Assembly (NCBI GenBank): GCA_964609385.1
Contig: CAZSSM010000054.1
Coordinates: forward strand, 1-48,326
DNA: 48,326 nucleotides
Reading direction: 5' to 3'
Source: CAZSSM01 sp964609385
GTDB taxonomy: Bacteria > Planctomycetota > Planctomycetia > Isosphaerales > Isosphaeraceae
The notes beneath the pieces were generated by a model. That model searched no databases, had not been told where the DNA came from, and saw nothing but the letters and a program-made list of their open reading frames with translations. This document shows, piece after piece, positions 24,125 through 33,674 of the stretch (position 1 is the stretch's first letter; every line of letters starts with the position of its first letter). A program made the position numbers and the translations under genes.

Positions 24125-24732
24125 ATGATGACGCAACGGCGATGGCTTGTCCCGGTCCTGGCAATTGGGGCCGTAATGTCGACGGCCCACGCCGCTGAAC
24201 TGGTCCAACTCAACCCGGGCAACGTCGATCGGTACGCGCCGGCGGGAAAAGAGGCCGACGCGATCTACGGCGACTTCGTGCTCCGCCGCAACGAGGCGAT
24301 CACCGCTGTCGTGGCCGCGCCGATCCCCTTGCGGAACGCCAACATGATGGTCCGTGACGTCGATGGCATGATCATCGATCTGACCACCAATGACCCGCAG
24401 AGCGATTAGCTCCAGGTCTATCCGGGTGGACGATCCCGGCGAACTACCAGCTCTAGTTCGCCGGGATCGCATCGCCCGACGCTGAGATCTTCGACACCAA
24501 TGCCCTCGGGGAATATCAGGTCATTGCCGAGGAGATCCCCCTGGAGACCGACACGCACATCATCGTCGCGACCATCGGCGAAGACTCGGAACTCGGCCAG
24601 GTCGTCGGCGAGGCCCACGCTCAAGATATACCGGTGGCCGTCTCCAACCCGATCTTCGTCGACGTCGATGGCGGCGGCTTCAAGGCCAATGGCGACACCC
24701 TGGGTGCCCCGCTGCCGGTCCGCGAAGGCTGA
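24125..24732 (+). pseudogene. Decayed secreted protein gene (possible CehA/PHP-type metallohydrolase remnant)
   Basis: The first 94 codons read well: signal peptide (LVPVLAIGAVMSTAHA), then RYAPAGKEADAIYGDFVLRR and MMVRDVDGMIIDLT, then a TAG at 24407. In the same frame after the stop, LQVYPGG continues the expected sequence, suggesting that CAG became TAG. From about 24457 a different frame reads as a protein end: FDTNALGEYQVIAEE, HIIVATIGEDSELGQVV and VAVSNPIFVDVDGGGF, stopping at 24732; a TAG at 24454 interrupts that frame too. I recall similar N- and C-termini in large planctomycete secreted proteins with a CehA/PHP-like phosphoesterase domain between them; that middle is missing here. Two stops, one frame change and an apparent large internal deletion indicate a dead gene. 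Family identity is moderately uncertain. Confidence 0.7.
24431..24469. repeat. Perfect 16-bp inverted repeat inside the pseudogene
   Basis: Arms 24431-24446 and 24454-24469 are exact reverse complements with a seven-base loop (CCAGCTC). No T-run follows, so it is unlikely to be a terminator. It sits exactly where the two readable halves of the decayed gene meet, and the second in-frame stop is in its right arm. Confidence 0.88.
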
Positions 24733-25059
24733 GCCTCACGCCGAGCATTGAAGCGAATGTCGAGCCGGTCGCTGCCGATCGCGGTTCACGATGCCTGACC
24801 GGTCGACGCGATGACCCCGCCTCGGCCACCCGCCCCAAGGCGATCCGTGGCCGGCTTGGGTCCCGGTTGTCCTGCCGGGACCCAGCCTTTATCCTCTAAG
24901 AACCAAGAACAAAAGCGTGCCGATCCGTCGAGGATGGGGCTTGCCGAGTCCAATCCACCCGGGTATGCCCGACATCGTCGTTGGGCCTTGCGCGGTCCGG
25001 ATCAAGGCCGTCGCGGTCCAGAACGACGGGGCGCGTCGTGGTTTCTGGGATCGCGTCCG
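24733..25059. other. Region between the pseudogene and the LRR gene
   Basis: About 330 bp. The LRR frame stays open upstream to 24811, but the added sequence is Arg/Pro/Gly-rich and looks non-coding, so it is treated as leader. No promoter, terminator or repeat is convincing. Confidence 0.45.
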
Positions 25060-26814
25060 ATGCCGTTGATCGATGATCATCCCGATGCCTGGATCCGCGA
25101 CCTGCTCAATCAGTTCGATGCGGATCGGTTCGCGTGGAGCCGTCGACGCCATCTGGCCGGACGCTTGGCCATGGCCGCCGATCAGCTCTTCGAGTCTGGC
25201 GAGCTGTTCAGCGCGATGGTCGTCCGGATCTTCGCCGAACTCTGTCAGCAGAAGACTCCCCAGACGCTCACCCAAGAAAGCTGGGTCCGCCTGGAACCGA
25301 TGCCGGTCTGGGACAATCCGGACCGCCCTCTGGAGATCCATTGGCAGTTCGACCTCGAACTGGGTGGCATCGATGATGTGGCCCAGTTGGTGGCTTCGAC
25401 CGAATCATCGGCGCGGATCTGCCTGTCGGCCACCGTACTGGATCGTGTCACGCTTGTACAGATGCTTTATGGGCGATATGCCGCCGACTTGAGCGAGGTG
25501 ACCGGCGTCGATCTCTCGTTGCCAACTTACGATCAAACCATCCCCACCCCGGGCACGGCGTTTGTCGAGAACTGGCTGAGCACGATCGAGCCGATCCTCC
25601 GCGTGGGGATCCGCGCCCTGCGATTGGACGGAGTGCCGCTGAACGATGCGGTTCTGGACCGACTCGACCTGGCGCTCGAGACTAATCCGACCGAATGGTC
25701 GCTGATCCGGTGCTCCCAGACCCGCTCGCAGGCCTCGAGGATGGGGATGACCTCGTGGTTCCCTGCCCTCGAATCCTACCGGTTGGACGCCTTTCAGCTC
25801 CTGAATTTCGATGCGCTCTGTGAGTCGTTGGCGGGTCCTTGGCCCACCGGAGCGCGACGTTTGGAGTATGACGGGATCCTGTCCTACTTCGAGGGCGTTT
25901 TCGAGGAGGGAATGGACCGCGCGTTGGGACGGATCGCCTCGGCGCCCTGGACGACGTTCCGGTTCCGTCTCACCAATATCAATCAATCCGGATTTGTAGG
26001 GATGTTCGATCCGTTCTACAACGATTCGACGCCCCCTGAAGAGATTGAGGCGGTCCTCTACGACAGCCACTTCGCGCACGACGACCTAGCCAACGCGCGA
26101 TTCACCAAAGCACTGTTGGGTTGGCTCGACGGTCGACGACTAATCGAACTGTCCCTGCGCGGGCTCGTCATTGATGCTGAAGCGGCGCGATCGCTGGTGA
26201 CCATGGCGACGCCGAGCCTGACGCGGTTGGACCTGAGCGGGTGCCGGCTCAGCGACGGAGCCCTCAATGAGCTGACCCGGCTGGCCGATCAGCTCGAACG
26301 CTTGGCGCTGAGCCGAGTCGCTTGGGATCGCGGGGGCGTCCGACAGCTCTGGTCAGGCCCACCCTGGACCCGGCTCCGCGTCCTCAAGCTGGACTTCAAC
26401 GATCTGGTCGACGAAGAGATCATCTCAATGGCCGAGTCAGACCGCCTGCCCGCCCTGGAACAGTTAGATCTGGGCGCCAATCAGATCCGTCGTCGAGGGA
26501 TGTCGGCACTCTGCCAGGAGCCGACCCTCCGAGGACTCCGCGCGCTCCGGTTGGCCAGTAACCGGATCACCCCTCGTGAATTGGCTCCGCTGCTGCAATC
26601 GCCGATCCTGGGACGACTGGACCACCTCGACCTCCGGCACTGCGGCTTGACCCCGCAGATGGCCCGCGACCTGGCCGATCAGGACTCCTTGAGAAATCGC
26701 GCCCGTCGGATCGGTGTCCGCAAGCTTCCCAACAACGCCACCGACCGCGCGACGTTCAACTGGCTCGAACGCGTTGGTGTCCGTTGCCTCGAGTGGATGA
26801 TCTGGGACTGCTGA
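25060..26814 (+). CDS. Leucine-rich-repeat protein (ribonuclease-inhibitor-like repeats)
   Basis: A 584-residue protein without signal peptide or membrane helix, probably cytoplasmic. The N-terminal ~370 residues are of unknown type. The C-terminal part (~370-555) contains leucine-rich repeats: LIELSLRGLVIDAEAARSL, LTRLDLSGCRLSDGALNEL, LRVLKLDFNDLVDEEIISM, LEQLDLGANQIRRRGMSAL, LRALRLASNRITPRELAPL and LDHLDLRHCGLTPQMARDL. These fit the ~28-residue class, used for protein-protein contacts. Similar LRR proteins are numerous in planctomycetes, with no established function. ATG 25060 (MPLIDDHPDAW) is preferred over an in-frame ATG 249 bases upstream because the intervening sequence looks non-coding; the ribosome-binding site is weak. 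Confidence 0.75.
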   Translation: MPLIDDHPDAWIRDLLNQFDADRFAWSRRRHLAGRLAMAADQLFESGELFSAMVVRIFAELCQQKTPQTLTQESWVRLEPMPVWDNPDRPLEIHWQFDLELGGIDDVAQLVASTESSARICLSATVLDRVTLVQMLYGRYAADLSEVTGVDLSLPTYDQTIPTPGTAFVENWLSTIEPILRVGIRALRLDGVPLNDAVLDRLDLALETNPTEWSLIRCSQTRSQASRMGMTSWFPALESYRLDAFQLLNFDALCESLAGPWPTGARRLEYDGILSYFEGVFEEGMDRALGRIASAPWTTFRFRLTNINQSGFVGMFDPFYNDSTPPEEIEAVLYDSHFAHDDLANARFTKALLGWLDGRRLIELSLRGLVIDAEAARSLVTMATPSLTRLDLSGCRLSDGALNELTRLADQLERLALSRVAWDRGGVRQLWSGPPWTRLRVLKLDFNDLVDEEIISMAESDRLPALEQLDLGANQIRRRGMSALCQEPTLRGLRALRLASNRITPRELAPLLQSPILGRLDHLDLRHCGLTPQMARDLADQDSLRNRARRIGVRKLPNNATDRATFNWLERVGVRCLEWMIWDC

Positions 26815-26861
26815 GAGGTGAAGTGGTTCGGGGTCGGCGATCCGGTCGGCCGATCGATCGA

Positions 26862-27935
26862 TCAGTATCGGAACGAGACGCCGGCGCCGGTGAAGAAGTC
26901 CTCGGCCCGATCCCCTAGGCCGAATCCGGCGCGGACGTCGAATTGGAGGTTGTCGGTCGGCCGATAGAGCAGACCGCCGTTCATCGAGTGGGCGGGGCGA
27001 TCGTCGGCCGAATCGGTCCGGAACAGCACGAAGTACTCGTAATAGGTCGTCCAGCGATCGGCCAGCGCGTACGAGACGAGCAACGACTGCGAAGCCTCGA
27101 CGAATCCGTCGACGGGCTGACCGTCCTGAAGGAACTCGTTGGCGTTGAACAGGCCGGTCCCGCCCAGCAGCCCGATCTTGTCGGTCAGCGACCAACTGTA
27201 GAGCAGGAAGCCGAACGGCAGGACGGTGTCGCCGGAGTTGGTCCCCGAGCCGGTCGGGACCAGGATCGAGGTGATCAGCGAGGTCTTGGGGAGCAACCCG
27301 TCTTGCTGCTCGATGAGGCCCCACTTGAAGCCGACCTCCATGTCGAGCGAACCGTTGCTGGTCGTTGAGAGGCCCGTCGTGCGATCCTCGACCTCGTCAT
27401 AGGACCAGCCCGGCCAGAAGAGCCGGAGTTCGCCCCGGGGTGCCAGCCCGATCCGGAGGGCCGATTCGGGGAAGACGTGCGTGAAGCTGCGCTCGCTCGA
27501 GGACTCATCGGTGACGAAGGTGTAGCCGGACTCGATCTGGGCGCGGCCCACCGGGACGAGGCCGGTGGTCGGCGTGAAGCTGGGTCGGTCGGTGTCGATG
27601 GCGCCGTCGGGATCCTCAACGTCGTTCAGCGGCGAGAGCAGACGGGCGGTCCACCCCGGCCAACTCCGGTCGAGATGTCCCATCTGATCGAACGCCCCGG
27701 GGCTCCAGTCGGCCACCGAGTCGCCGAGATGGCCCGCGCCGAAGTCCTCGAAGAGGGACGTCCCCGAGGCCTGTTCCGAGGGCAGGGCGGGGACCTGCTG
27801 CTCGGTCGGGCCGTGCGATCCGATCGGGACTTGGGCCCGGGCGTCGGGCCCGGGACCGGCCGACAGGGGGATTGCGATTGCCGAGGTCAAGACGAGGAGG
27901 GTCGGGTTGATCCGGGCCCGTTGTTGAGAGGACAT
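26862..27935 (-). CDS. Outer-membrane beta-barrel, transporter-like protein
   Basis: A 357-residue protein with a signal peptide (INPTLLVLTSAIAIPLSAG, then a Pro/Gln-rich linker). From ~residue 115 (IDTDRPSFTPTTGLVPVGR) it reads as an outer-membrane beta-barrel of the Phenol_MetA_deg/transporter type: alternating aromatic/polar strands (AQIESGYTFV, LRIGLAPRGELRLFW, SYALADRWTTYYEYFV) and a C-terminal aromatic residue (GAGVSFRY). It probably forms a pore in the outer membrane; the solute is unknown. ATG 27935 is chosen over a start 87 bases upstream because GGGAG lies eight bases before it and the signal peptide follows directly. It is 113 bp behind the porin gene on the same strand, so co-transcription is possible. 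Confidence 0.75.
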   Translation of the reverse strand: MSSQQRARINPTLLVLTSAIAIPLSAGPGPDARAQVPIGSHGPTEQQVPALPSEQASGTSLFEDFGAGHLGDSVADWSPGAFDQMGHLDRSWPGWTARLLSPLNDVEDPDGAIDTDRPSFTPTTGLVPVGRAQIESGYTFVTDESSSERSFTHVFPESALRIGLAPRGELRLFWPGWSYDEVEDRTTGLSTTSNGSLDMEVGFKWGLIEQQDGLLPKTSLITSILVPTGSGTNSGDTVLPFGFLLYSWSLTDKIGLLGGTGLFNANEFLQDGQPVDGFVEASQSLLVSYALADRWTTYYEYFVLFRTDSADDRPAHSMNGGLLYRPTDNLQFDVRAGFGLGDRAEDFFTGAGVSFRY

Positions 27936-28048
27936 GGGCGTGACTCCCGAGTTCGTGGAGGGTCCGCAGACGAAGGTCGGCGTCCGAGCCATGACCGCTG
28001 GTGGTAAGGGTGGGTCATCCAAACCCGTAACGATGATCGGCTGATCGA

Positions 28049-29833
28049 TCAGAAGTAGATCTGCATTCGTGCCCAGAAAAGGTCGCTGTTGGATCGGAAC
28101 GTGTCGGACCCGAAGACGACCGGAGAGCCGAAGGAGGTGTGCTGCCAGTCGAAGAGGAACTTGACGTTGCGGTTCCAGTACCAGTTGACGCCGAGATCGA
28201 GACTGCCGGCGTCCCGGCTCCAGAGGGCCGGGTCGGCCAGGCCGAGGTCGAAGACCTCGCGGCCCAATTCCAATTGCGAGTAGCGGGCGGCCAGCTCGAT
28301 GGCGCCGGGGCCGTACTGGCCTCGGGCCGGATTGAAGGGGCGGAGCGGCTCGACGAGCGTCCGTTGGGTGATCTGCTCACCGGTCAAGAAGTAGCCCGCT
28401 TGCACATAGTAGCTGCCGATCGGGATGTCGAACTGGGCGGGGCTCTCCAGGAATCCGTACTCGTTGTCGGCGGCCTCCCACTCGGCGATCAGCGAGAACG
28501 GTCCGACGAAGTAGGCCAAGTGCACCCCCCATTGGACGCGTCGGCCGAACTCGCGGACGTTCGGGTTGAATCGGAAGAAGGCCGGCACGGCGTCATTGAG
28601 GCCGACCGAATCGCCGAAGTTGGCCGAGGTCCGAAGCGCCCGGGGCGCGGCCAGGTCGTCCTGGTTGCCCACGTTGATCGAGCCGCCCAGGTGCTGGTGT
28701 TGCAGCGGGCCCTCGCCCCTCGCGAAGGGCCGGACGTCTAGGTAGCCGAGGAAGTCGAGACCGTCGTTGGTGTCGATGAACCCGTTCCGCCCACCGTTGA
28801 AGAGACCCAGAGCGTACTCGAGACGATCGTCGAGGCCGGTTCCGTAGGCGGTCGCGCCGGTCTGGCGGTTGGGCGCGAAGTTAACGCCGAAGAGCGAACG
28901 CTCCGGAGTGGTCAGGACGAGGTTCGGCAGGATCCACCACTCATAACTGAACGGGGTCCGGTATCGACCGACCCGAATGTTCAGATTGTCGTTGACTCGG
29001 ACATCGCCGAAGGCGTGCAGCAGACCGAGGCTCCCGAAGGTGTGTTGGAGGACGAATTCATACCCGATCGATTGATAAATCGTACCGTTGAAGTAGAGCC
29101 GTTGCCGGGGAATGGAGAACCCGTTGCTGATCTCGTTGCGGATCGGGAAGGGCAACCGGTCTAGGGAGCGTTGGCCGGTCTCATCGTAGATCCGCCCGTC
29201 GATCTGGGTTTCGTTGTGGAACTTGAGGGTGAAGTCGCCGTCGTCGCTCCGGAACTCGAGACCATCGTCGAAGAGGGCGCGGAGCGTCGGCCGATCCGGA
29301 TCGGGACGATTCTCCGCGCGGGTGGCTGAAGCGTTCGATAATCCCAACGCGGCCTCATCCCGGTCGAATCCGAACGATCCCGGTGACGATGACAGTGACA
29401 TTGGCGAGGGGGAACTCTCTAAATCCTGCGATGAGGGTCGGGGCATGGACGTCGGGCTGATCTCGGGCACCGGTTCGCTCGTGTTCGAGTCCGATGCCTC
29501 CCAAGACCCCGCCTCGTCGTCCCCAGGGCGAGTTTCGGAGGATCGGCGATCGATCGCATCGAGTCGCTCCAGGACCTGTTCGTAGCGGTCCAGGAGATCC
29601 CGATTGATCTCTTCCAGACGTCGGATCCGTTCCTGAAGCCCTTCGATCTCCGTCGTTTCGGGGTCTGGTCGATTTGCTGTCGTGGGCAATGGGGGTGACA
29701 CACTCGGCTCGGGGAGCGAGGAGGGGACGGGAACGCCCTGGGCGATCGCGTTCGACCAAACCGGCCCGGAAAGGGCCCAAGCGATCGTCAAGATCGCGAT
29801 GGGGCCGCCTCGGTTTTGAAAGATCCCTGTCAT
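28049..29833 (-). CDS. OprO/OprP-like porin with N-terminal coiled coil
   Basis: A 594-residue outer-membrane protein. After a signal peptide (IAILTIAWALSGPVWSNAIA) comes a coiled coil (LQERIRRLEEINRDLLDRYE), then a Ser/Pro-rich linker, then a beta-barrel resembling phosphate-selective porins O and P. Diagnostic stretches are GFSIPRQRLYFNGTIYQSIG, VRVNDNLNIRVGRYRTPFSY, FLTGEQ and the terminal DLFWARMQIYF. In planctomycetes such OprP-like proteins are common and not necessarily phosphate-specific; the coiled coil may bind the cell wall. The start has GGGGATGG immediately upstream. It is the first gene of a possible pair with the downstream barrel protein. The Pst system in this window is ~9 kb away and on the opposite strand, so a link is only a guess. 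Confidence 0.83.
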   Translation of the reverse strand: MTGIFQNRGGPIAILTIAWALSGPVWSNAIAQGVPVPSSLPEPSVSPPLPTTANRPDPETTEIEGLQERIRRLEEINRDLLDRYEQVLERLDAIDRRSSETRPGDDEAGSWEASDSNTSEPVPEISPTSMPRPSSQDLESSPSPMSLSSSPGSFGFDRDEAALGLSNASATRAENRPDPDRPTLRALFDDGLEFRSDDGDFTLKFHNETQIDGRIYDETGQRSLDRLPFPIRNEISNGFSIPRQRLYFNGTIYQSIGYEFVLQHTFGSLGLLHAFGDVRVNDNLNIRVGRYRTPFSYEWWILPNLVLTTPERSLFGVNFAPNRQTGATAYGTGLDDRLEYALGLFNGGRNGFIDTNDGLDFLGYLDVRPFARGEGPLQHQHLGGSINVGNQDDLAAPRALRTSANFGDSVGLNDAVPAFFRFNPNVREFGRRVQWGVHLAYFVGPFSLIAEWEAADNEYGFLESPAQFDIPIGSYYVQAGYFLTGEQITQRTLVEPLRPFNPARGQYGPGAIELAARYSQLELGREVFDLGLADPALWSRDAGSLDLGVNWYWNRNVKFLFDWQHTSFGSPVVFGSDTFRSNSDLFWARMQIYF

Positions 29834-30224
29834 CCATCCCCGCCCATGGAATTGTCGGAGGCCGAATCGATGTGGTTAACGATCGGCAGGTATGGTCGTC
29901 GGCTTGATCGGTCGGGGTGATTTTCTCGGTCGGTTGGGTCGTGACGATGGTGGGGCCCAGTCCCCCCTTCGAAGCGTAGGGTGAAGCGGGCACGCGAGCC
30001 GGCATCGCCGTCGTTCGACATTCCCGAGGCTCATGGCGGTGGTTGGCCATGCCGCTGGCTATACTGGGAAGACTGCCGGCTGCCTGGCCCCTCAGCGAAC
30101 GCGGCTCATACGATCAGGTGGCTGCACGCACGCGACCGTCGGTTGTTCCAACGGCTTCGGTCGGTTGTTCCTGAAAAATCCCGATCCCACCCGTCGATGC
30201 CGACGACGTGTAGAGGTTTAAGAC
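29834..30224. promoter_or_regulatory. Divergent regulatory region between the porin and pyruvate carboxylase
   Basis: About 390 bp separating divergent genes, so promoters for both should lie here. TATACT at 30060-30065 is a good -10 match for the carboxylase but has no convincing -35 at 17 bases. GAGG at about 30213 precedes the ATG at 30225. Nothing else was identified. Confidence 0.35.
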
Positions 30225-33200
30225 ATGCCGACGATTCGCAAGCTGCTGGTGGCCAACCGTGGTGAGATCGTGATCCGGGTCCTCCGTTCAGCGCACGAGC
30301 TGGGTCTGCGGACCGTGGCCATCTATGCCCACGAGGATCGGTTCGCCACCCACCGTCTCAAAGCCGACGAGGCCTACCAGGTGGGACGACCCGGCGAGCC
30401 ATTGCGCAGTTATCTGTCGATCGATGAGATCGTCGCGCTAGCCAAGTCGAAAGGCGTCGACGCGATCCATCCGGGCTATGGGTTTCTCTCCGAGAACGCG
30501 CAGTTCGCTCAGGCTTGCCAGGACGCCGGGATCCTCTTCGTCGGGCCAACGCCGGAGCTGCTCGGCCAACTCGGCGACAAGGTCTCCGCGCGTCGGTTGG
30601 CCGTCGAGGCCGGCGTGCCCGTGCTGGGCGGCAGCGGCGAACCGATCGAGCCCGGTCCCCAGGCCGAGGCGCTGGCCGCCGAGATGGGCTATCCGGTCAT
30701 CGTCAAGGCCTCGATGGGTGGCGGCGGTCGGGGGATGCGTGTTGTCGAAGCGCCCGAGCAACTCGGACCGGCCATGGAACAGGCCCGTCGCGAGGCCGAA
30801 ACGGCCTTCGGCTGCCCCGACGTGTTCCTTGAGAAGTTCGTCCGACGCGCCCGGCATATCGAGGTCCAACTGCTCGGCGACGCCCACGGCAACCTGGTCC
30901 ACCTCTACGAGCGCGACTGTTCGATCCAGCGCCGGCACCAGAAGATCGTCGAGATCGCCCCCGCGCCCAACCTGGCTGAAGAGACCCGAGCAGCGATTTG
31001 CCAGGCGGCCCTCCAGATCGGACGACACGTCAGCTACCGCAACGCCGGGACCGTCGAGTTCCTCCTCGATGTCGAAACTGGTCAACACTATTTCATCGAG
31101 GTCAACCCGAGGGTCCAGGTCGAACACACCGTCACCGAGGTCGTCACCGGCGTCGATATCGTTCGGTCCCAGATCCTGATCGCTCAAGGGGTGCCGCTGA
31201 ACGACCCAGAAATCGACTTGGCCGACCAGTCGCGGATCGCGACCCAGGGCTTCTGCTTCCAATGCCGGGTCACCTCGGAGGACCCGGCCAACGGGTTCGC
31301 CCCGGACTACGGGCGGATCACACACTACCGCTCGCCGGCCGGGATGGGGATCCGCTTGGACGGCGGCATGGCGACCTCGGGAGCGCTGATCACGCCCTAT
31401 TACGACTCGCTGCTGGTCAAGATCTGTGCCTCGGGTCGATCGTTCGGCGACGCGGCGCGGCGGATGGATCGCGCCCTGCACGAGTTCCGGATCCGTGGGG
31501 TCAAGACCAACATCCCCTTTTTAGTCAATGTGGTCACACATCCCGAGTTCCTCAAAGGGACCTGCACGACCCGGTTCCTCGACGAAACGCCCGCACTGTT
31601 CGAGTTCTGGGAGCGGCGGGACCGGGCCTCGAAGCTGATGACCTATCTGGCCGAGGTGACCGTCAACGGGTTCGACAAGCTCAAGGTCCCGCACGGCTTC
31701 GAGCCGGGTACGACCGAGCCTCGACTTCCCGAGTACGACGCCTCCGAACCGCCGGCCGAGGGGACTCGGCAGATCTATCAGCGGATCGGCGCTGAGGGGT
31801 TCGCCGACTGGATCCGCCAACAGGATGAGCTGCTCCTGACCGACACCAGTTTCCGCGATGCGCATCAATCGTTGCTGGCGACCCGGATGCGGACCCGGGA
31901 CATGCTCCGAATCGGTGCGGCTTATGCACGTATGGTCCCGGATCTGTTCTCCTTGGAGATGTGGGGCGGCGCCACCTTCGATACGTCGATGCGGTTCCTC
32001 AAGGAAGATCCCTGGGATCGCCTGGCTCAGCTCCGTGAGGCAGTGCCCAACCTTCTCTTCCAGATGCTCTTGCGTGGCTCCAATGCGGTGGGCTACACCA
32101 GCTACCCCGACAATGTCGTCCGGCTCTTCGTTCGCGAAGCGCACGCGGCAGGCATCGATTTGTTCCGGATCTTCGACTCGCTCAACTGGGTTCCCAACAT
32201 GGGCGTGGCGATCGAGGAAGCACGCTCCATCGGTGCGCTCTGTGAGGCGACCATCTGCTACACCGGTGACATCCTCAACCCGAAACGCGACAAGTACTCA
32301 CTCGCTTACTATGTCGAAATGGCTAAGGATCTGGAGCGTCGAGGGGCGACGCTCTTGGCGATCAAGGACATGGCCGGCCTCTGCAAGCCTCCCTCCGCGC
32401 GTCGGCTCGTTGAGGCCTTGCGCAGTGAGATCGGATTGCCGATCCATTTCCACACCCACGACATTGCCGGGGCACAGGCGGCCAGCGTGCTCAACGCCTC
32501 GGAGGTTGGTCTGGACATCGGTGACGGAGCGATGGCGGCCATTTCGGGCCTGACCTCACAGCCGAGCCTCAACGCGATCATCGAGGCCTTGCGGTTCACC
32601 CCGCGCCAGTCGCGGGTCGATCCCGAGGCGGCGATGGCCCTGAGCCAGTACTGGGGTGCCGTCCGAACCCTGTATACCCCCTTCGAGACCGGCCAGAAGG
32701 CGCCGATGGCCGAAACCTATGCTTACGAGATGCCCGGTGGCCAGTTCACCAACCTCTATCAGCAGGCCAACTCGCTCGGACTGGCCCCGCGTTGGAGCGA
32801 GGTCTGCGCCGCTTACGCCCAGGTCAACCAGCTCTTCGGCGATATTGTGAAAGTGACCCCGTCCTCGAAGGTCGTCGGCGACATGGCACTGTTCATGGTG
32901 GCCAACAACCTGGTGCCCGACGATGTGCTCGATCCTTCGCGTGAACTGGCCTTCCCGCAGAGCGTCATCGAGTTTTTCGAGGGGCGGCTGGGCCAGCCAC
33001 CCGGCGGCTTTCCTCCCGCCTTGCAGCAGCGCGTGCTCAAGAACCGGACCCCGCTGACCGATCGACCGGGTGCCGGTTTGCCCGACGCCGACATCGAGGC
33101 GGCGCGGATCGAGGCCTCGAAGTTGATCGGGGGCGAAGCGGATGTCCGTCAGGCCCTCAGTCTGATCCTTTATCCACGGGTCTATCCCGATCTGGCCCAG

Positions 33201-33674
33201 CACCAACAGACCTACTCGGACACCTCGGTCCTGCCGACGAGCCTGTTCTTCTACCCGCCGCAACGCAACGTGGAATACAGCGTCGAGATCGAGCCGGGCA
33301 AGACGCTGATCATCAAGCTGCTGGCCGTCAGCGACCCGCATGCCGACGGGCGTCGAACCCTCTTCTTCGAGCTGAACGGCCAACCGCGCGAGGTCGAGGT
33401 GATCGATCGGTCGATCGTCACCGAGGTCCGTCAAGCCGTCCAAGCCGACCCGGCCGATCCCATGCAGGTCGGCTCGCCGCTGCCGGGTCTCGTGGTCAAT
33501 GTGGCCGTCCAGGCGGGCGATCCGGTCAGCCCAGGGCAGAAGCTCTTGACGATCGAGGCGATGAAGATGGAGACGACCCTCTACGCCGAGCAGGCCGGCT
33601 CGGTGGCTGAGGTCGTGGTCCCGGCCGGGACGCAAGTCGAGGCGGGCGAACTGCTGGTCCGATTGAAGCCTTGA
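30225..33674 (+). CDS. pyc: Pyruvate carboxylase
   Basis: A 1149-residue single-chain enzyme that makes oxaloacetate from pyruvate and bicarbonate with ATP. In order: biotin carboxylase (~1-450) with KLLVANRGEIVIRV, the ATP-grasp glycine loop KASMGGGGRGMRVV and EVNPRVQVEHTVTEV; the carboxyltransferase TIM barrel (~530-810) with RDAHQSLLATRMRT, FDTSMRFLKEDPWDRL and HFHTHDIAG metal site; the PYC tetramerisation/allosteric region (~850-1060); and the biotin carrier domain with EAMKMET, biotin-accepting K1114. Full-length, no broken motif. The biotin ligase gene overlaps its last codon, which should ensure modification. It is a key anaplerotic enzyme for gluconeogenesis and the TCA cycle. Confidence 0.97.
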   Translation: MPTIRKLLVANRGEIVIRVLRSAHELGLRTVAIYAHEDRFATHRLKADEAYQVGRPGEPLRSYLSIDEIVALAKSKGVDAIHPGYGFLSENAQFAQACQDAGILFVGPTPELLGQLGDKVSARRLAVEAGVPVLGGSGEPIEPGPQAEALAAEMGYPVIVKASMGGGGRGMRVVEAPEQLGPAMEQARREAETAFGCPDVFLEKFVRRARHIEVQLLGDAHGNLVHLYERDCSIQRRHQKIVEIAPAPNLAEETRAAICQAALQIGRHVSYRNAGTVEFLLDVETGQHYFIEVNPRVQVEHTVTEVVTGVDIVRSQILIAQGVPLNDPEIDLADQSRIATQGFCFQCRVTSEDPANGFAPDYGRITHYRSPAGMGIRLDGGMATSGALITPYYDSLLVKICASGRSFGDAARRMDRALHEFRIRGVKTNIPFLVNVVTHPEFLKGTCTTRFLDETPALFEFWERRDRASKLMTYLAEVTVNGFDKLKVPHGFEPGTTEPRLPEYDASEPPAEGTRQIYQRIGAEGFADWIRQQDELLLTDTSFRDAHQSLLATRMRTRDMLRIGAAYARMVPDLFSLEMWGGATFDTSMRFLKEDPWDRLAQLREAVPNLLFQMLLRGSNAVGYTSYPDNVVRLFVREAHAAGIDLFRIFDSLNWVPNMGVAIEEARSIGALCEATICYTGDILNPKRDKYSLAYYVEMAKDLERRGATLLAIKDMAGLCKPPSARRLVEALRSEIGLPIHFHTHDIAGAQAASVLNASEVGLDIGDGAMAAISGLTSQPSLNAIIEALRFTPRQSRVDPEAAMALSQYWGAVRTLYTPFETGQKAPMAETYAYEMPGGQFTNLYQQANSLGLAPRWSEVCAAYAQVNQLFGDIVKVTPSSKVVGDMALFMVANNLVPDDVLDPSRELAFPQSVIEFFEGRLGQPPGGFPPALQQRVLKNRTPLTDRPGAGLPDADIEAARIEASKLIGGEADVRQALSLILYPRVYPDLAQHQQTYSDTSVLPTSLFFYPPQRNVEYSVEIEPGKTLIIKLLAVSDPHADGRRTLFFELNGQPREVEVIDRSIVTEVRQAVQADPADPMQVGSPLPGLVVNVAVQAGDPVSPGQKLLTIEAMKMETTLYAEQAGSVAEVVVPAGTQVEAGELLVRLKP

